The notes under the pieces were generated by a model. The model saw nothing but the letters and a program-made list of their open reading frames with translations, ran no database searches and had not been told where the DNA came from. Shown in pieces: positions 35,623 to 43,445 of a stretch of DNA of 64,000 nt; the stretch's first letter is position 1, and the number at the start of each line of letters is the position of its first letter. Origin of the DNA: Rhizobium johnstonii 3841 (GTDB lineage Bacteria; Pseudomonadota; Alphaproteobacteria; Rhizobiales; Rhizobiaceae). The stretch spans positions 434,001 to 498,000 of the forward strand of contig NC_008384.1 of the NCBI RefSeq assembly GCF_000009265.1. Direction: 5' to 3'. The translations under genes and the position numbers were made by a program.

Positions 35623-36497
35623 AGGCGGCCCTCCCCGGAGCGGACGAGCAGGGACCAGCGCTTTAGATGATTACCGGTGCGCAGCCGCGGATTGGCGATC
35701 TCGTCGACGGCGAAGTTCAAGAGCGACATGCCGATACCGAGGAAGGCGAGCGCGAAGCAGGGGGTGAGGATATCCCACCAGGCGCCGACCGAAAGGGCCG
35801 AAGCCTTCTGCGCATTGTAGAGCATGGTGCCCCAGGAGATCGCTCTCGGATCGCCGAGGCCGAGGAATTCCAGCGTCGCCTCGGTGATGATTGCGAAGAT
35901 GACGCTGCCGATGAAATTGATGCCGACGATCGATATCACGTTGGGAAAGATCTCGAATGTCATGATGCGCCATTGCGGCTCGCCCATCATCTCGGCCGAT
36001 TTGACGAAATCCTTCTGCTTGACGGAGAGCGTTTCGGCGCGGGTGACGCGTGCGCCCCAGGCCCAGGAGGTGGCGCCGAGGATGAGGGCGATGACGAGGG
36101 GGCTTGCCTGGCCGATGAAGGCGGCAAGCACTAAGAGCAGCGGCAGGTTGGGAACGACCAGCACCATATTGGTGAAGAAGCTGATGATCTCGTCGGTCTT
36201 GCCGCCGCGATAGCCGGAGATGATGCCGAGTGCGGTGCCGACGAGCGTGATCAGCAGGCCGGCGCCGAAGCCGACGGCAAGCGAGGTGCGGGCACCGTAG
36301 ATCAGCCGGGCGAAGACATCCTGGCCGATGCGCGTGGTGCCGAGGATATGATCGAGCGACGGAGCCTGATGCGGCCGCCCGGTACGGGCGGCGGGATCGT
36401 ATTGCGTTAGCAGCGGCGCTGCGATCGCGACGAGGACGATGAAGGCGATGATGGCGAGACCGGTGAGCGCCTTGCGGTTTCGAAGCAGGGTCTTCAT
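35619..36497 (-). CDS. Oligopeptide-family ABC transporter permease (DppC-like)
   Basis: Inner-membrane permease of 292 aa with an N-terminal helix (ALTGLAIIAFIVLVAIAAPLL), a periplasmic loop ending in GTTRIGQDVFARLIYGART, and the binding-protein-dependent transport domain whose EAA-type loop is SAEMMGEPQWRIM. It is the partner of the DppB-like permease one base upstream. A long basic tail follows the last helix and overlaps the next gene start. Confidence 0.88.
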   Translation of the reverse strand: MKTLLRNRKALTGLAIIAFIVLVAIAAPLLTQYDPAARTGRPHQAPSLDHILGTTRIGQDVFARLIYGARTSLAVGFGAGLLITLVGTALGIISGYRGGKTDEIISFFTNMVLVVPNLPLLLVLAAFIGQASPLVIALILGATSWAWGARVTRAETLSVKQKDFVKSAEMMGEPQWRIMTFEIFPNVISIVGINFIGSVIFAIITEATLEFLGLGDPRAISWGTMLYNAQKASALSVGAWWDILTPCFALAFLGIGMSLLNFAVDEIANPRLRTGNHLKRWSLLVRSGEGRL

Positions 36498-36498
36498 C

Positions 36499-37476
36499 TC
36501 ACGCTCCCTTCAGCCTGGGATCGAGCAGCACATAGCTGACGTCGACGATAAAATTGGCGATCAGCATGGTCGCGGTCATGATGAGGAGCTGGCCCTGAAT
36601 GACGGGGTAATCGCGGGCGAGGATCGCCTGGTAGAGAATGTTGCCGAGGCCGGGATAGTTATAGACGACCTCCGTCACCAGCGAGCCGCCGAGGATGGTG
36701 CCGATGGCGATGGCAAGGCTGGAGACGGTCGGCAGAAGGGCGTTGCGCGCCGCGTACCAGAGCATCACATGCCGGTCCGAAAGGCCCTTGGCGCGGGCCA
36801 TGACGATATAGTCCTCGCCGAGCAGGTTGATCATGTTGTTGCGCATGGTGACGGTGAAGCCGCCGATCAGCACGGTGCAGAGCGTCACCATCGGCAGGAT
36901 GCCGTGATAGGCGAGGCTGCTGATATATTGCAGGCTGAAGGCCGGATCGAGCGACGGGTCGGCGGCATAGCCGTTCGGAAACCAGCCGAGCGTGAAGCCG
37001 AAGATGAAGAGCACGATCAGCGAGGTGACGACGGCGGGTACCGAGGTTGCGAAGATGGCACCGACGGAGACGACGACATCGAACTTGCTGCCGCGGCGCC
37101 AGGCAGCGACGATGCCGAGGAGGGTGCCGATCGCGAAGCTGACGATCGTCGCCGTGCCCATCAGGCCGACGGTCCAGACGAGTGCATGGCCGAGCACCGA
37201 GGTAACGGGCAGCGGAAAATATTTGATCGAGCGGCCGAGATCGCCGGTGAAGATGCTGCCGAGATAGGTGAGGTACTGCTGCCAGAGCGGACCGTCGACG
37301 AAACCAAAGGTAAGCTTCAGCGCCTGCAGGCTTTCCGGCGGCAATTCGGTGCCGGCACTCGAAAACATGATCTGCACGGGATCGCCCGGCATCAGACGGG
37401 GCAGGAAGAAATTGATCGTCGCTGCCGCGATGAAGGCTGCCATGTAGAAGACGAGGCGGCGAAGCAGGAAAGCCAT
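36499..37476 (-). CDS. Oligopeptide-family ABC transporter permease (DppB-like)
   Basis: Inner-membrane permease of 325 aa starting with the usual MAFLLRRLVFYMAAFIAAATI helix (counted from its first 20 residues) and the LPRLMPGDPVQ periplasmic motif. The cytoplasmic EAA loop is ARAKGLSDRHVMLWYAARNALLP. It is 55 bases downstream of the binding-protein gene and one base before the DppC-like permease. The LPRLMPGDP motif is frequent in oligosaccharide-transporting members of this family. Confidence 0.88.
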   Translation of the reverse strand: MAFLLRRLVFYMAAFIAAATINFFLPRLMPGDPVQIMFSSAGTELPPESLQALKLTFGFVDGPLWQQYLTYLGSIFTGDLGRSIKYFPLPVTSVLGHALVWTVGLMGTATIVSFAIGTLLGIVAAWRRGSKFDVVVSVGAIFATSVPAVVTSLIVLFIFGFTLGWFPNGYAADPSLDPAFSLQYISSLAYHGILPMVTLCTVLIGGFTVTMRNNMINLLGEDYIVMARAKGLSDRHVMLWYAARNALLPTVSSLAIAIGTILGGSLVTEVVYNYPGLGNILYQAILARDYPVIQGQLLIMTATMLIANFIVDVSYVLLDPRLKGA

Positions 37477-37531
37477 AGGGACTCCGTCGTGACGGAGCGG
37501 CGCTTTACGCCGCTCCCGAGGATTGCGATGC

Positions 37532-39178
37532 TTACTTGACCGGCTCGAGAGCGAGCAGGTTCAGCAGGCGTGCAGGATTGGTCCGCGAGATCGACGGATT
37601 GACGAAGGGGTTTTCCTTGGTCGACCAGCCGGTGAAGCGCTTGGTGTTGTACTGATACCAGTTCGGATTGTTGAAGACGGGAATCATCGGCAGGTTTTCA
37701 GCGACGATGCGCTGCGCCTTGTTCATCGCGTCCTTCTGCTTGGCAAGATCGGCGGTATGGGTGAACTCGGTGACGAGTTTCTCGACCTCCGGGTTGAACC
37801 AGCGCTGCGCGGTGAAGCGGGTCTTGCCCTTGTCCGAGGCGCTGAAGGCGCGCTTATAGGGGTAATAGGGCGAGGCCGATGCCGGCAGGCTGTTGATCGC
37901 CGCATCGAAGGTGCCGTTGATGAGGTTGCCGGTCCAGACGGCTTCCTCCGGCGTTTCGATCTTGGCGTCGATGCCGACCGCCTGCATGCCTTCGACGGCG
38001 AGGTTGACGGTGTCGATCCAGTCCGTCCAGGCGCTGGGGACGATAATCGAGAAGGAAATCTTGGTGCCGTCGGGATTGTCGCGGAAGCCGTCGCCGTCCT
38101 TGTCCTTGTAGCCCGCCTCGTCCAGCAGGGCCTTGGCGGCATCGGCATCATAGGTTGCGAATTTGCCGAAGTCGGCCTTGACGGACGGGTCCGCCCAGCT
38201 CTTGTAAAGCTCGCCCATCAGGCCGGGGTCTTCGTTGAGCGTCGGATAGCCGTAGCCGGCGACGTCGATCATCGTCTTGCGGTCGAGCGCCATCGAGACG
38301 GCACGGCGGAACTTCAGGTCGTTGAAGGCCTTCTTGTTGTTCTCGTTCGCCGTTTCCAGGTTGAACAGGAAGGCGACCATGCTGCTCGGCGAATACCAGT
38401 AATGGAAATGCGCCGGATCCTTGGAAACATAGACATTGTCGATATCGGGGATGAAGGAGACGCCCCAGTCGAGCGTGCCGTCGGCCGTTGCCGTCAGCAT
38501 CTGATTGTTGTCGGCAAGCTGCGGGAAGCGCATGCAATCGACCTTCAGGTGCTCGTTGTCCCAGTAGTTCGGGTTGCGGCACTGGTCGTAGGTCTGGCCG
38601 GTGAAGCGCGGCACTTCTGTCAACGGGCCGCTGCCAACAGGGGTCTCGTTGGCGAAGGTCACGGGATCAGCGACGTCCTTCCAGACATGTTCCGGAACGA
38701 TCGGCAATTGCGAGATCTGCTCGGCGGCGAGTGAGCTCGGATTGGCGAGCGTGAAGCGCACCGTCTGGCCGTCAACGGCCTGGACATCGGTGACGAAGGT
38801 CCAGATGCTGACGAAGTCGAGCGCCGGGAACTTCTTCAGGTAGTCATAGGTGAATTTGACGTCGGCTGCGGTCAGCGGCTTACCATCAGACCATTTCAGG
38901 TTCGGGCGCAGCTTGAAATCGATGCTCTTCAGGTCGTCGGAAAGTTTGAAGCTTTCGGCCAGGCGATAGACCGGCTTGTTGCTGTCGAAGCGGTTGAAGA
39001 CGACCAGCGGCTCGTAGATGAAATCGAGTGTCGACTGGCGCGACGAGGTCTGGTTGAACGGGTTGAAGTTCCGAACCCAGGTCGTCGCCGGTTCGATATT
39101 TACGGTGAGGACCGTCTGCGCCATGGCGGAACCCGAAAGCAGTGTTAGTGCGGCGGCGGCAAGAAGATATTTTTTCAT
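37532..39178 (-). CDS. ABC transporter substrate-binding protein, family 5, probably oligosaccharide-binding
   Basis: Large periplasmic SBP_bac_5 protein of 548 aa with a 20-residue Sec signal peptide ending in GSAMA. Motifs include FDFIYEPL-like LDFIYEPLVVFN, the LRPNLKWSDGKPLTAADV stretch, and a C-terminal WYQYNTKRFTGW-x-ENPFVNP. The last is reminiscent of cello- or chito-oligosaccharide binding proteins of this family (Thermotoga, Vibrio). Neighbouring GH3 glycosidase supports a sugar ligand, but a peptide cannot be ruled out. A calcium-loop-like DKDGDGFRDNPDG lies at about residue 330. Confidence 0.88.
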   Translation of the reverse strand: MKKYLLAAAALTLLSGSAMAQTVLTVNIEPATTWVRNFNPFNQTSSRQSTLDFIYEPLVVFNRFDSNKPVYRLAESFKLSDDLKSIDFKLRPNLKWSDGKPLTAADVKFTYDYLKKFPALDFVSIWTFVTDVQAVDGQTVRFTLANPSSLAAEQISQLPIVPEHVWKDVADPVTFANETPVGSGPLTEVPRFTGQTYDQCRNPNYWDNEHLKVDCMRFPQLADNNQMLTATADGTLDWGVSFIPDIDNVYVSKDPAHFHYWYSPSSMVAFLFNLETANENNKKAFNDLKFRRAVSMALDRKTMIDVAGYGYPTLNEDPGLMGELYKSWADPSVKADFGKFATYDADAAKALLDEAGYKDKDGDGFRDNPDGTKISFSIIVPSAWTDWIDTVNLAVEGMQAVGIDAKIETPEEAVWTGNLINGTFDAAINSLPASASPYYPYKRAFSASDKGKTRFTAQRWFNPEVEKLVTEFTHTADLAKQKDAMNKAQRIVAENLPMIPVFNNPNWYQYNTKRFTGWSTKENPFVNPSISRTNPARLLNLLALEPVK

Positions 39179-39220
39179 GTTTATTCCCCTTTTCTTATGC
39201 GGTGAGAGATGAGGTGCCGG

Positions 39221-40243
39221 TCAGGAGACCAGCGCGCTTGCAAACATGTCTTCGACTTCAGCATGGGCGGCGCGGAAATCGATCTTGAGATTGCCGAGGC
39301 GGGCCTTGCCGGCAGCGATCCGCTGCAGGGCGCCTTCCGTCAGCGGGCGGGCGGCCTTGGCGGCGGCTTCGCTTTCCGGGATGTCGCCGTGGCTGTGGAG
39401 CGCGATATCGAAACCTGCGTCGAGCACCTGCTTGACGCGTTCCGGCAGGGTGCCGGAGAGCGATTCCATGAAGATGCAGTCTGATATCAGCACGCCGTCA
39501 TAACCCATGTCCTTGCGGATCACGTCGTGCATAACAGGCGAGACGGACGCCGGCAGCTCGGCGTCATAGGCCGAATAGACGACATGGGCGACCATCGCCC
39601 AGGGCGTATCCTTCAGCGCCACGAAGGGCTTGAAGTCGGTCGCGGTGAGCGTCTCGCGGCTGGCATTGACCACAGGACGCTCCTTGTGGGAGTCGAGCGT
39701 CGCACGGCCATGGCCGGGAATGTGCTTGATAACAGGCATGTTGCCGGTCTCGAGCAGGCCATCGACCACCTCGCGGCCGAGGGCAGCGATGAAATCGGGA
39801 TCAGGGCCGAAAGAGCGGGCGCCGATGACCGCGCTCGTCGTCTCGAAGACGAGGTCGAGAACGGGCGAGCAGCCGCTGGAAAGGCCGAGTTCCGTCATCA
39901 TCGCGCCCATGGCCTGGGAGGAAAGGCGCAGTGCTTTTTTGCCGAGATCGAAATCGCGGCGTGCCAGTTCGGCAAACTGGCCGAAACTGCGGAAGAGCGG
40001 CCAGGGGCCGGCATCGAGATGCTGGACGCGGCCGCCTTCCTGGTCGGTGAAGACAGGCGCGTCGTCGCGGCCGACGGCTTCGCGGAAACGCTCGATCAGG
40101 CGCCTCGTCTGCTCCGGCTCGCGCTGATTGCGCCGGCCGACGAAGAGGCCGAGCGGATTGGTTTCGCGAAAGAGGGCGAATTCGTCATCCGAAATAGTGG
40201 GATTCGGAAGGCCGACGAAAAGGGCGAGCGGGGTCGAGGACAA
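39221..40243 (-). CDS. Glycoside hydrolase family 3 protein (beta-N-acetylhexosaminidase NagZ-like)
   Basis: Cytoplasmic GH3 TIM barrel of 340 aa without a signal peptide. The NagZ-type motif KHIPGHGRATLDSH (Lys173 to His186) contains the catalytic Asp-His dyad loop. The nucleophile aspartate is expected in VLISDCIF (Asp255); classical NagZ has SDD there. It probably removes terminal beta-N-acetylglucosamine from an imported disaccharide or muropeptide. It uses a TTG start. It lies between the GNAT gene and the ABC transporter genes on the same strand, so import and hydrolysis look coupled. Confidence 0.85.
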   Translation of the reverse strand: MSSTPLALFVGLPNPTISDDEFALFRETNPLGLFVGRRNQREPEQTRRLIERFREAVGRDDAPVFTDQEGGRVQHLDAGPWPLFRSFGQFAELARRDFDLGKKALRLSSQAMGAMMTELGLSSGCSPVLDLVFETTSAVIGARSFGPDPDFIAALGREVVDGLLETGNMPVIKHIPGHGRATLDSHKERPVVNASRETLTATDFKPFVALKDTPWAMVAHVVYSAYDAELPASVSPVMHDVIRKDMGYDGVLISDCIFMESLSGTLPERVKQVLDAGFDIALHSHGDIPESEAAAKAARPLTEGALQRIAAGKARLGNLKIDFRAAHAEVEDMFASALVS

Positions 40244-40267
40244 TTCTGTAGCTCCGGTATCAGATGA

Positions 40268-40747
40268 TCATTTCGGCGCGCTTCTCAGCATGCCTTCGTA
40301 GATGCCCTTGTCGGGGGCGGGGATGATGGTTGCGCCTGCGGTCCTGGCGTAGAAATCGACCGGGCCGGCATCGCCGATGAAGGCATAGGCGTGGCCGAGC
40401 GTCTTCATGGTCTGAAGGCAGGCGGAAAAGAGGGCGAGCCCGATGCCCTTGCCGCGTGCGTCGGGATCGACGCCGGTCGGGCCGAAGAAGCCGCGCGCCG
40501 TCGTGTCATAACAGGCAAAGCCCAGGAGCTTGCCGCCGTCGACGGCGATCAGGCAGGCAACGGGCTGGCGGGAGAAGGCGACCGCGACTTCGCTTGCCCA
40601 GTTCTCGCTGAACCGTTCGCGAACCCAGCTGACGACGAGATGCAGTTCCGGGGGGAGGGCCGGACGGATGGAGACGCCGACATCGTCGGCTTTGCGTTTC
40701 AGGTCGGCGAGCTCAGTGGAATATAAGCTCACAAGCAGGTCTGGCAC
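40268..40747 (-). CDS. GNAT family N-acetyltransferase
   Basis: GCN5-type acetyltransferase of 159 aa. The acetyl-CoA pyrophosphate-binding motif is VDPDARGKGIGLALF at about residue 97, followed by ALFSACLQTMKTLG and a C-terminal FYARTAGATIIP. The start is GTG, preceded by GGAGGAG. It is the first gene of the GH3/ABC operon, which makes an amino sugar or its derivative a reasonable acceptor, but that is inference only. A 20-base inverted repeat lies just upstream. Confidence 0.8.
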   Translation of the reverse strand: MPDLLVSLYSTELADLKRKADDVGVSIRPALPPELHLVVSWVRERFSENWASEVAVAFSRQPVACLIAVDGGKLLGFACYDTTARGFFGPTGVDPDARGKGIGLALFSACLQTMKTLGHAYAFIGDAGPVDFYARTAGATIIPAPDKGIYEGMLRSAPK

Positions 40748-40763
40748 CTGTCACTCCTCCAAT

Positions 40764-40783
40764 TATTCCTTTATTGCGGAATA
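40764..40783. promoter_or_regulatory. Inverted repeat upstream of the GNAT-GH3-ABC operon
   Basis: TATTCC and GGAATA form perfect 6-bp arms separated by 8 bases, 16 bases before the GTG start of the GNAT gene. Its symmetry and position suggest an operator for an unidentified regulator not encoded next to the operon. No good -10 could be assigned. Confidence 0.45.
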
Positions 40784-40906
40784 TATCCCCTTTTAATGTC
40801 ATAGACTTGGCCATCTGGCCGGGCTTGTCAACAAGGTTTTTCGACGGCCAAAGGCACGACCTGCCGCTGCCCTCCGCGGTTTCAACGCAAAGTAGGTGCC
40901 GAACGC

Positions 40907-40935
40907 AAAACGGCCCGGGAAGACCGGGCCGTTTT
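40907..40935 (-). terminator. Intrinsic terminator of thiMED
   Basis: AAAACGGCCCGG and CCGGGCCGTTTT form a perfect 12-bp stem around a 5-base loop, 30 bases past the thiD stop. On the minus strand it ends in TTTT, a classical intrinsic terminator. By symmetry it works in both directions. Confidence 0.85.
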
Positions 40936-40965
40936 CGATTGGCGGTATGTTGGCTGAGCGAACGC

Positions 40966-41775
40966 CTATTCGCTGTCTTTCCAGAGCGCATGAAAATGCT
41001 GCACCGGGCCGTGGCCGGAGCCGACGGTGAGGCGTCCGGCAGCCGCGACCGCGCCGGCGAGGTAGTCCTTGGCGATGGCGACGGCCTCCCGCGCCGAAGC
41101 GCCCTTGCCGAGCTCGGCCGCCAGCGCGCTGGAGAGCGTGCAGCCGGTGCCGTGGGTGTTCTTGGTCGGAACGCGTCTGGCTTCGAACCAGTGCAGGCCG
41201 GCGGCCGTGGCAAGCACGTCAGGGCTCTCGTCGCTGTCGAGATGGCCGCCCTTGACCAGCACCGCGGCCGGACCAAGCGCGAGCAGGCGCTCGGCCTGTT
41301 CCGCCATCTCAGCGCGGTTAGTCGCCACCGGCTGGTGCAGCAGGGCGGCGGCTTCGGGCAGGTTCGGGGTCAGCAGTGTCGCAAGCGGCAGCAGCCGGCG
41401 GGTCAGCACGTCGACCGCTTCGGGCGCGAGCAGGGCGGCTCCACCCTTGGCGATCATGACAGGGTCGATAACGATCGGAATGTCGCGGTGGTCAGTCAGC
41501 GCACCGGCAACGGCGTCGGCGATGCCGGCATTGGCGATCATGCCGATCTTGACGGCGTCGACGCGCACATCGGCAAAGACGGCATTGATCTGATCGGCGA
41601 CGAATTGCGGCGGCACCAGGTGCACGCCGCTGACACCTTGCGTGTTCTGCGCCGTCAGCGCGGTCAGCACCGCCATGCCGTAGACGCCGCGGGCGGAAAA
41701 GGCCTTGAGATCGGCCTGGATGCCGGCGCCGCCGGAGGGATCGGAGCCGGCGATGGAGAGAACATTGCGGATCAT
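40966..41775 (-). CDS. thiD: Hydroxymethylpyrimidine/phosphomethylpyrimidine kinase ThiD
   Basis: Ribokinase-like kinase of 269 aa that phosphorylates HMP to HMP-P and HMP-PP for thiamine synthesis. The N-terminal AGSDPSGGAGIQADLKAF and TALTAQNTQGV motifs and the C-terminal NTHGTGCTLSSALAAEL with the catalytic aspartate region replaced by the usual GTGC motif are typical. Its start overlaps the thiE stop by four bases. In R. leguminosarum thiMED is a salvage operon, and no de novo thiC or thiG lies here. Confidence 0.95.
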   Translation of the reverse strand: MIRNVLSIAGSDPSGGAGIQADLKAFSARGVYGMAVLTALTAQNTQGVSGVHLVPPQFVADQINAVFADVRVDAVKIGMIANAGIADAVAGALTDHRDIPIVIDPVMIAKGGAALLAPEAVDVLTRRLLPLATLLTPNLPEAAALLHQPVATNRAEMAEQAERLLALGPAAVLVKGGHLDSDESPDVLATAAGLHWFEARRVPTKNTHGTGCTLSSALAAELGKGASAREAVAIAKDYLAGAVAAAGRLTVGSGHGPVQHFHALWKDSE

Positions 41776-42407
41776 GCGCGGACCTTTCGGATTTCTGCAG
41801 CGATGCGGCGCGTGGCCGCTTCAGGGTCGGGCGTGCCGCAGATGGCGGAGACGACGGCAAGCCCACTGGCGCCTGCGGCAAACACCTGGGCGACATGATC
41901 CGCCTTGAGCCCGCCGATCGCGACCGATGGCACCGGCGAGGCCTTTACCAGCCTTGCAAGGCCGTCAAAACCGATCGGCTGCTTGTGATCGGCCTTTGTC
42001 GGTGTCGCAAATACCGGTCCGACGCCGGTATAGTCGACCAAGCCAGGATCGACGGCGTTAGCAAGCGCCTCGCTCTCGACCGATAGGCCGAGGATCATCT
42101 CGGGGCCGATCATCGCCCGCGCTCTCATCGCATCCATGTCTTCCTGGCCGATATGCAGGCCGTCGACGCCGATGGCGATTGCCGCCTCGACGTCATCGTT
42201 GACGATGAGCAGGGCGCCGGTCCCATCCAGCGCCTGTTTCAAGGCGCGGCCGGTCTCGATCATCCTGATGGTGCCGGCATGTTTGTCACGCAACTGCACC
42301 ATGGTCGCGCCGCCGGCAACGGCAAGGCGCGCGGTTTCGACCATGCCGATCCCGGCGCAGAGATCGGGGTCGAGGACGAGATAGAGCGAAAGGTCGAAAG
42401 CCTTCAT
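41772..42407 (-). CDS. thiE: Thiamine-phosphate synthase ThiE
   Basis: TIM-barrel enzyme of 211 aa joining HMP-PP and hydroxyethylthiazole phosphate to thiamine phosphate. Motifs are MVQLRDKHA near residue 35, VDGLHIGQEDM near 85, and the substrate loop YTGVGPVFATPTKADH near 130. It overlaps thiM before it and thiD after it by four bases (ATGA), so the three proteins are translationally coupled. Confidence 0.95.
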   Translation of the reverse strand: MKAFDLSLYLVLDPDLCAGIGMVETARLAVAGGATMVQLRDKHAGTIRMIETGRALKQALDGTGALLIVNDDVEAAIAIGVDGLHIGQEDMDAMRARAMIGPEMILGLSVESEALANAVDPGLVDYTGVGPVFATPTKADHKQPIGFDGLARLVKASPVPSVAIGGLKADHVAQVFAAGASGLAVVSAICGTPDPEAATRRIAAEIRKVRA

Positions 42408-43207
42408 GCAGCTGATATCCTTGCCCTGGCGTCAAGCGTTTCGGCGTCGAGCGCGGCCAGCGCATCGAGAAAACGCCAGGAGAAGGAGCCGGGCCCGGCC
42501 GCCCCAAGGGCTGCCTCCTCGCCGGCGATGGCGAAGGTTGAAAGTGCAGCGACCGTCGCGCCGAAGATATCCTCTGGCGCCGTCGCGGCAAAGGCGCCGA
42601 CGAGGCAGGTGAGCGAGCAGCCGAGCGCGGTGACCTGAGGCATCAAGGCCGATCCGCCTTCGATGCGCACCGCCCGCTCGCCGTCGGTGACGAAATCCAC
42701 GGCACCGGTGACGGCAACCACCGCCCGCTGCCGCTCAGCCAGCCATCGCGCCGAACCTTCCGCCTGTTCGACCGGATCGCGGCTGTCGACGCCCTGGCCA
42801 CGGCTTTCTCCGCCGGCAAGCGCGATGATCTCGGAGGCGTTGCCGCGGATGATCGTGGGCTTGAGGGCGAGCAGCTCGGCGACCGCATTGCGGCGGAAGG
42901 CCGTCGCATAATGGGCGACCGGATCGAGTACCCACGGTTTGCCGGCGGATGTCGCCGCCTTCGCGGCCGCCTGCATGCCGTCGATCCATTGCGTCGACAG
43001 CGTGCCAATATTGATTGTCAGCGCGCTGGCGATCGCGGCGAATTCGCCGGCTTCTTCCGCCGCATGCACCATGGCGGGCGAGGCGCCAGCGGCGAGCAGG
43101 ACATTTGCGGCGATATTCATGGCGACGTAATTGGTGATGCACTGAACGAGCGGCGGCTTCTCGCGCATCGCCTTCAACATCGCTCCTGGTGTGGTCCTGG
43201 TCTGCAT
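42404..43207 (-). CDS. thiM: Hydroxyethylthiazole kinase ThiM
   Basis: Ribokinase-like kinase of 267 aa that phosphorylates 4-methyl-5-hydroxyethylthiazole. The N-terminal PLVQCITNYVAMNIAANVLLAAG and the VLDPVAHYATAFR and IIRGNASEI motifs are characteristic. The final glycine-rich ATP motif (VTALGCSLTCLVGA) has the conserved cysteine. It begins 63 bases after a TPP riboswitch, with GAAAGGGGCC just upstream of the ATG, and leads the thiMED operon. Confidence 0.95.
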   Translation of the reverse strand: MQTRTTPGAMLKAMREKPPLVQCITNYVAMNIAANVLLAAGASPAMVHAAEEAGEFAAIASALTINIGTLSTQWIDGMQAAAKAATSAGKPWVLDPVAHYATAFRRNAVAELLALKPTIIRGNASEIIALAGGESRGQGVDSRDPVEQAEGSARWLAERQRAVVAVTGAVDFVTDGERAVRIEGGSALMPQVTALGCSLTCLVGAFAATAPEDIFGATVAALSTFAIAGEEAALGAAGPGSFSWRFLDALAALDAETLDARARISAA

Positions 43208-43271
43208 ATGGCCCCTTTCAGGCGGGGGCGGGCACGGGGCGGTTCGTGCGGGCGATGCCGCGACCCCGAGC

Positions 43272-43350
43272 GACTCCCTCCGCCGGCATTATCCGGTTCA
43301 GGTTCGAAGGGTGCTTCTCAGCCCATCTGTCGACGGGCGCCCCTGTCTCT
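43272..43350 (-). ncRNA. TPP riboswitch controlling thiMED
   Basis: Read on the minus strand, the conserved thi-box elements appear in order: GGGGCGCC, then CTGAGA, ACCCTTCGAACCTGA, CCGGATAATGCCGGCG and GAGGGA, closed by a short GAC/GTC P1 helix. It binds thiamine pyrophosphate and represses thiMED. The 60-odd bases to the ATG contain a G/C-rich stretch but no obvious terminator with a U-run, so control of translation at the GAAAGGGG ribosome-binding site is the likelier mode. Confidence 0.95.
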
Positions 43351-43445
43351 CATCGCGCTCTTTTTCGCAGAGAACGGGACTGATGTCATCCTGAAAATGA
43401 CAATTCCACGACTGACAGCGCCGCGCGTTTTTTACGAAAAGGCGG

